Below are positions 62,532 to 64,000 of a stretch of 64,000 bases of DNA, in pieces. Both the position numbers and the translations under genes were made by a program. Below the pieces are notes generated by a model, which did not search any database, was not told the DNA's origin, and saw nothing but the letters and a program-made list of their open reading frames with translations. The stretch comes from Mangrovicoccus sp. Its GTDB lineage: Bacteria; Pseudomonadota; Alphaproteobacteria; Rhodobacterales; Rhodobacteraceae. The stretch's first letter is position 1. Each line of letters opens with the position of its first letter. The stretch is taken from positions 1 through 64,000 of the forward strand of contig JAOXSB010000284.1 in assembly GCA_025800345.1 (NCBI GenBank). The letters are read 5' to 3'.

Positions 62532-64000
62532 ATGTTCAAAGCCGGATTGCGCGTGGGTCCGCGCATTTATTCGATCATCGTCGTTGCAGTGCTGACCAGT
62601 GCTGGCCTTGCCTATACTATGTATCAAATGTCCGTGGACAAAGCGATGCGTCTGCGAGAGATGCATCTTACCGATGTGGTCGATACCTCGCTCTCGGTGG
62701 TGCAGCATTTCTATAAGCTGGAAAAATCCGGGGCTATGACCCGGGCCGACGCCCAGCATGAAGCGATCGAAGTGCTGCAAGACCTTAATTTCCACGGCAA
62801 TAGCTATTTCTTTGGCCTGGACAACAACGCCAATATTATCCTGCATGGGGATAAGAAATCCAAAGTCGGCACCAATCAAAAGGACTATCTCGATCCCGAT
62901 GGGCTGCCGGTCTATCAAGAGCTGATCAAAATTGCCCGGGACACCGGCGGCGGTATCTTGATCCACAAAGCCGAAGAGGCGTCCAAAACCGATGGATCGG
63001 TGAAGGTGGTCGGCAAGATGACCTTTGTGCGCCCCTTTGAGCAATGGAATTGGGTGATCGGAACCGCATCTTACCTATCTGATATTGAAAAAGAAATTGC
63101 GAGCATTCGCAAAGTCTCTTTCATTCTGTTCGGGGCCGGCACGCTTTGTATCGTCGTGCTGGCGGGCTTGATCGCTCGCTCGGTGGTGGTGCCGATGCAA
63201 AATGTCACCAAGCGGATGCTGTCACTTTCCGAAGGGGATAAAGAAGCCCCTATTCCAGCCCGGGATCGCCATGACGAGTTTGGCGCGATGGCACAAACCT
63301 TGGATGTGTTCCGCCTTGGGTTGATCGAAAACGATCGCATGGCCGAGGAACAAAAGGAACGCGCGGTCAAAGAAGCCGAGCTTGAAAAACAAGCCGCTGC
63401 GGAAAAAGCCGAGCGCATCGAAGAGGAACGCCGCCGGGAAGAGGCCGCCGCGAAAGAGCGCCAAGAGCTGAAAAAGCGCGAAGAAGCGCAGCTAGAGGCC
63501 GCCCGCAAAGAGAAAGAAGCCGAACGCGCCAAGCAGATGGCCGAGCAAGAGAAAATCGTCAGCGCCCTGGCCAAAGGTTTGCAAGATCTGTCCGATGGGG
63601 ATCTATCCACCCATATCGCAGATCCTTTCCCAGACAGCTATGATCAATTGCGTCTGGACTTTAACCAGGCAGTCGAAAAGCTGTCAGCCACCATTGGGAC
63701 GATTACCCATAGCGTTGATGATATTCGCGGCAAAGGCGAGGACATCACCCATTCCGCCGAAGAAGTGGCCCGCAGCAGCGAGCAATCCGCCGCCACGCTG
63801 GAAGAAACCGCCGCAGCTTTGGAAGAATTGACCTCATCGGTGGCGCAAGCGGCCAGCGGGGCCAAAGAGGCCGATCACATCGTCAATGAAGCCAGCCAAA
63901 CCGCAGAACGCAGCGGCAAGGTGGTGCAGCAAACCGTGACCGCCATGGGCGCGATTGAACAATCCTCCGAGAAGATCTCCAAGATCATTCATGTGATCGA
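62532..64000 (+). CDS. methyl-accepting chemotaxis protein, 3'-truncated by the window edge
   Basis: ATG 62532 follows GGAG. The visible 489 residues begin with a membrane helix (about 10-32). A periplasmic sCache_2-type sensor follows (about 33-185: FHGNSYFFGLDNNANIILHG, WNWVIGTASYLSDIE), then a second membrane helix (about 195-217). A HAMP unit (about 218-270) leads to an unusually long Glu/Lys/Ala helix of about 85 residues, and a second HAMP-like unit (ALAKGLQDLSDGDLSTHI). The signalling domain starts at about 420 and is cut off. The ligand is unknown. Confidence 0.93.
   Translation, partial: MFKAGLRVGPRIYSIIVVAVLTSAGLAYTMYQMSVDKAMRLREMHLTDVVDTSLSVVQHFYKLEKSGAMTRADAQHEAIEVLQDLNFHGNSYFFGLDNNANIILHGDKKSKVGTNQKDYLDPDGLPVYQELIKIARDTGGGILIHKAEEASKTDGSVKVVGKMTFVRPFEQWNWVIGTASYLSDIEKEIASIRKVSFILFGAGTLCIVVLAGLIARSVVVPMQNVTKRMLSLSEGDKEAPIPARDRHDEFGAMAQTLDVFRLGLIENDRMAEEQKERAVKEAELEKQAAAEKAERIEEERRREEAAAKERQELKKREEAQLEAARKEKEAERAKQMAEQEKIVSALAKGLQDLSDGDLSTHIADPFPDSYDQLRLDFNQAVEKLSATIGTITHSVDDIRGKGEDITHSAEEVARSSEQSAATLEETAAALEELTSSVAQAASGAKEADHIVNEASQTAERSGKVVQQTVTAMGAIEQSSEKISKIIHVI

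Noticed and set aside
1-64000. CRISPR array or insertion sequence
   Set aside because: No regularly spaced direct repeats, no transposase and no cas-like protein were seen on either strand.

Overview
The window looks like chromosomal DNA of an alphaproteobacterium of the order Rhodobacterales (Roseobacter/Rhodobacter type). The reasons are the high-GC codon use, the TamAB pair, a soluble PhoR in a phoR-pstSCAB-phoU-phoB cluster, the yceD(DUF177)-rpmF-plsX-fabH-ihfA-merR row, the long-form Dcd, and above all a complete Rhodobacter-type gene transfer agent (GTA) cluster. This assignment comes from reading proteins and synteny by eye; no database search was run.

Layout. 1-3.2 kb: three consecutive alpha/beta-hydrolase genes on the + strand; the second is exported and the first two end in the same short tail. 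3.4-9.6 kb: tamA-tamB. 9.9-11.9 kb: a three-gene accessory island on the - strand encoding an anchored protein, a small secreted protein and a secreted HExxH metallopeptidase-like protein. 12.3-19.4 kb: the phosphate uptake and sensing cluster on the - strand, with a Pho box in front of pstS. 19.5-22.7 kb: a tightly overlapping - strand operon (YicC-like RNase, guanylate kinase, gamma carbonic anhydrase-like protein, PLP enzyme). 23-26.4 kb: a PAS protein, class II DAHP synthase and a GlxA-type regulator. 26.6-33.3 kb: a branched-chain-type ABC transporter operon holding two small paralogous four-cysteine periplasmic proteins and ending in a fluoroacetate-dehalogenase-like hydrolase. 33.4-38.97 kb: two cyclophilins, pgk, class I aldolase, a low-GC orphan membrane protein, ftsB and cysE.

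39.0-53.7 kb is the GTA: small and large terminase, portal, g3.5, prohead protease, capsid, connectors, tail proteins, tape measure, hub, peptidase, megatron and a terminal DUF2793 protein. All lie on the - strand and mostly overlap. There is no integrase, repressor or replication gene, so this is a domesticated phage-derived DNA-packaging machine rather than a prophage. I read a near-consensus promoter (TTGACA-N17-TAGAAA) followed at once by a terminator-like hairpin and T-run in the g1 leader. I also read a large nested RNA-type inverted repeat between the capsid gene and g6. Neither belongs to the coding annotation.

54.2-64.0 kb: an ABC-F ATPase, BamE, the fatty-acid/ribosomal row, ihfA, a MerR protein, tRNA-Pro(GGG), dcd and a chemoreceptor cut by the window end.
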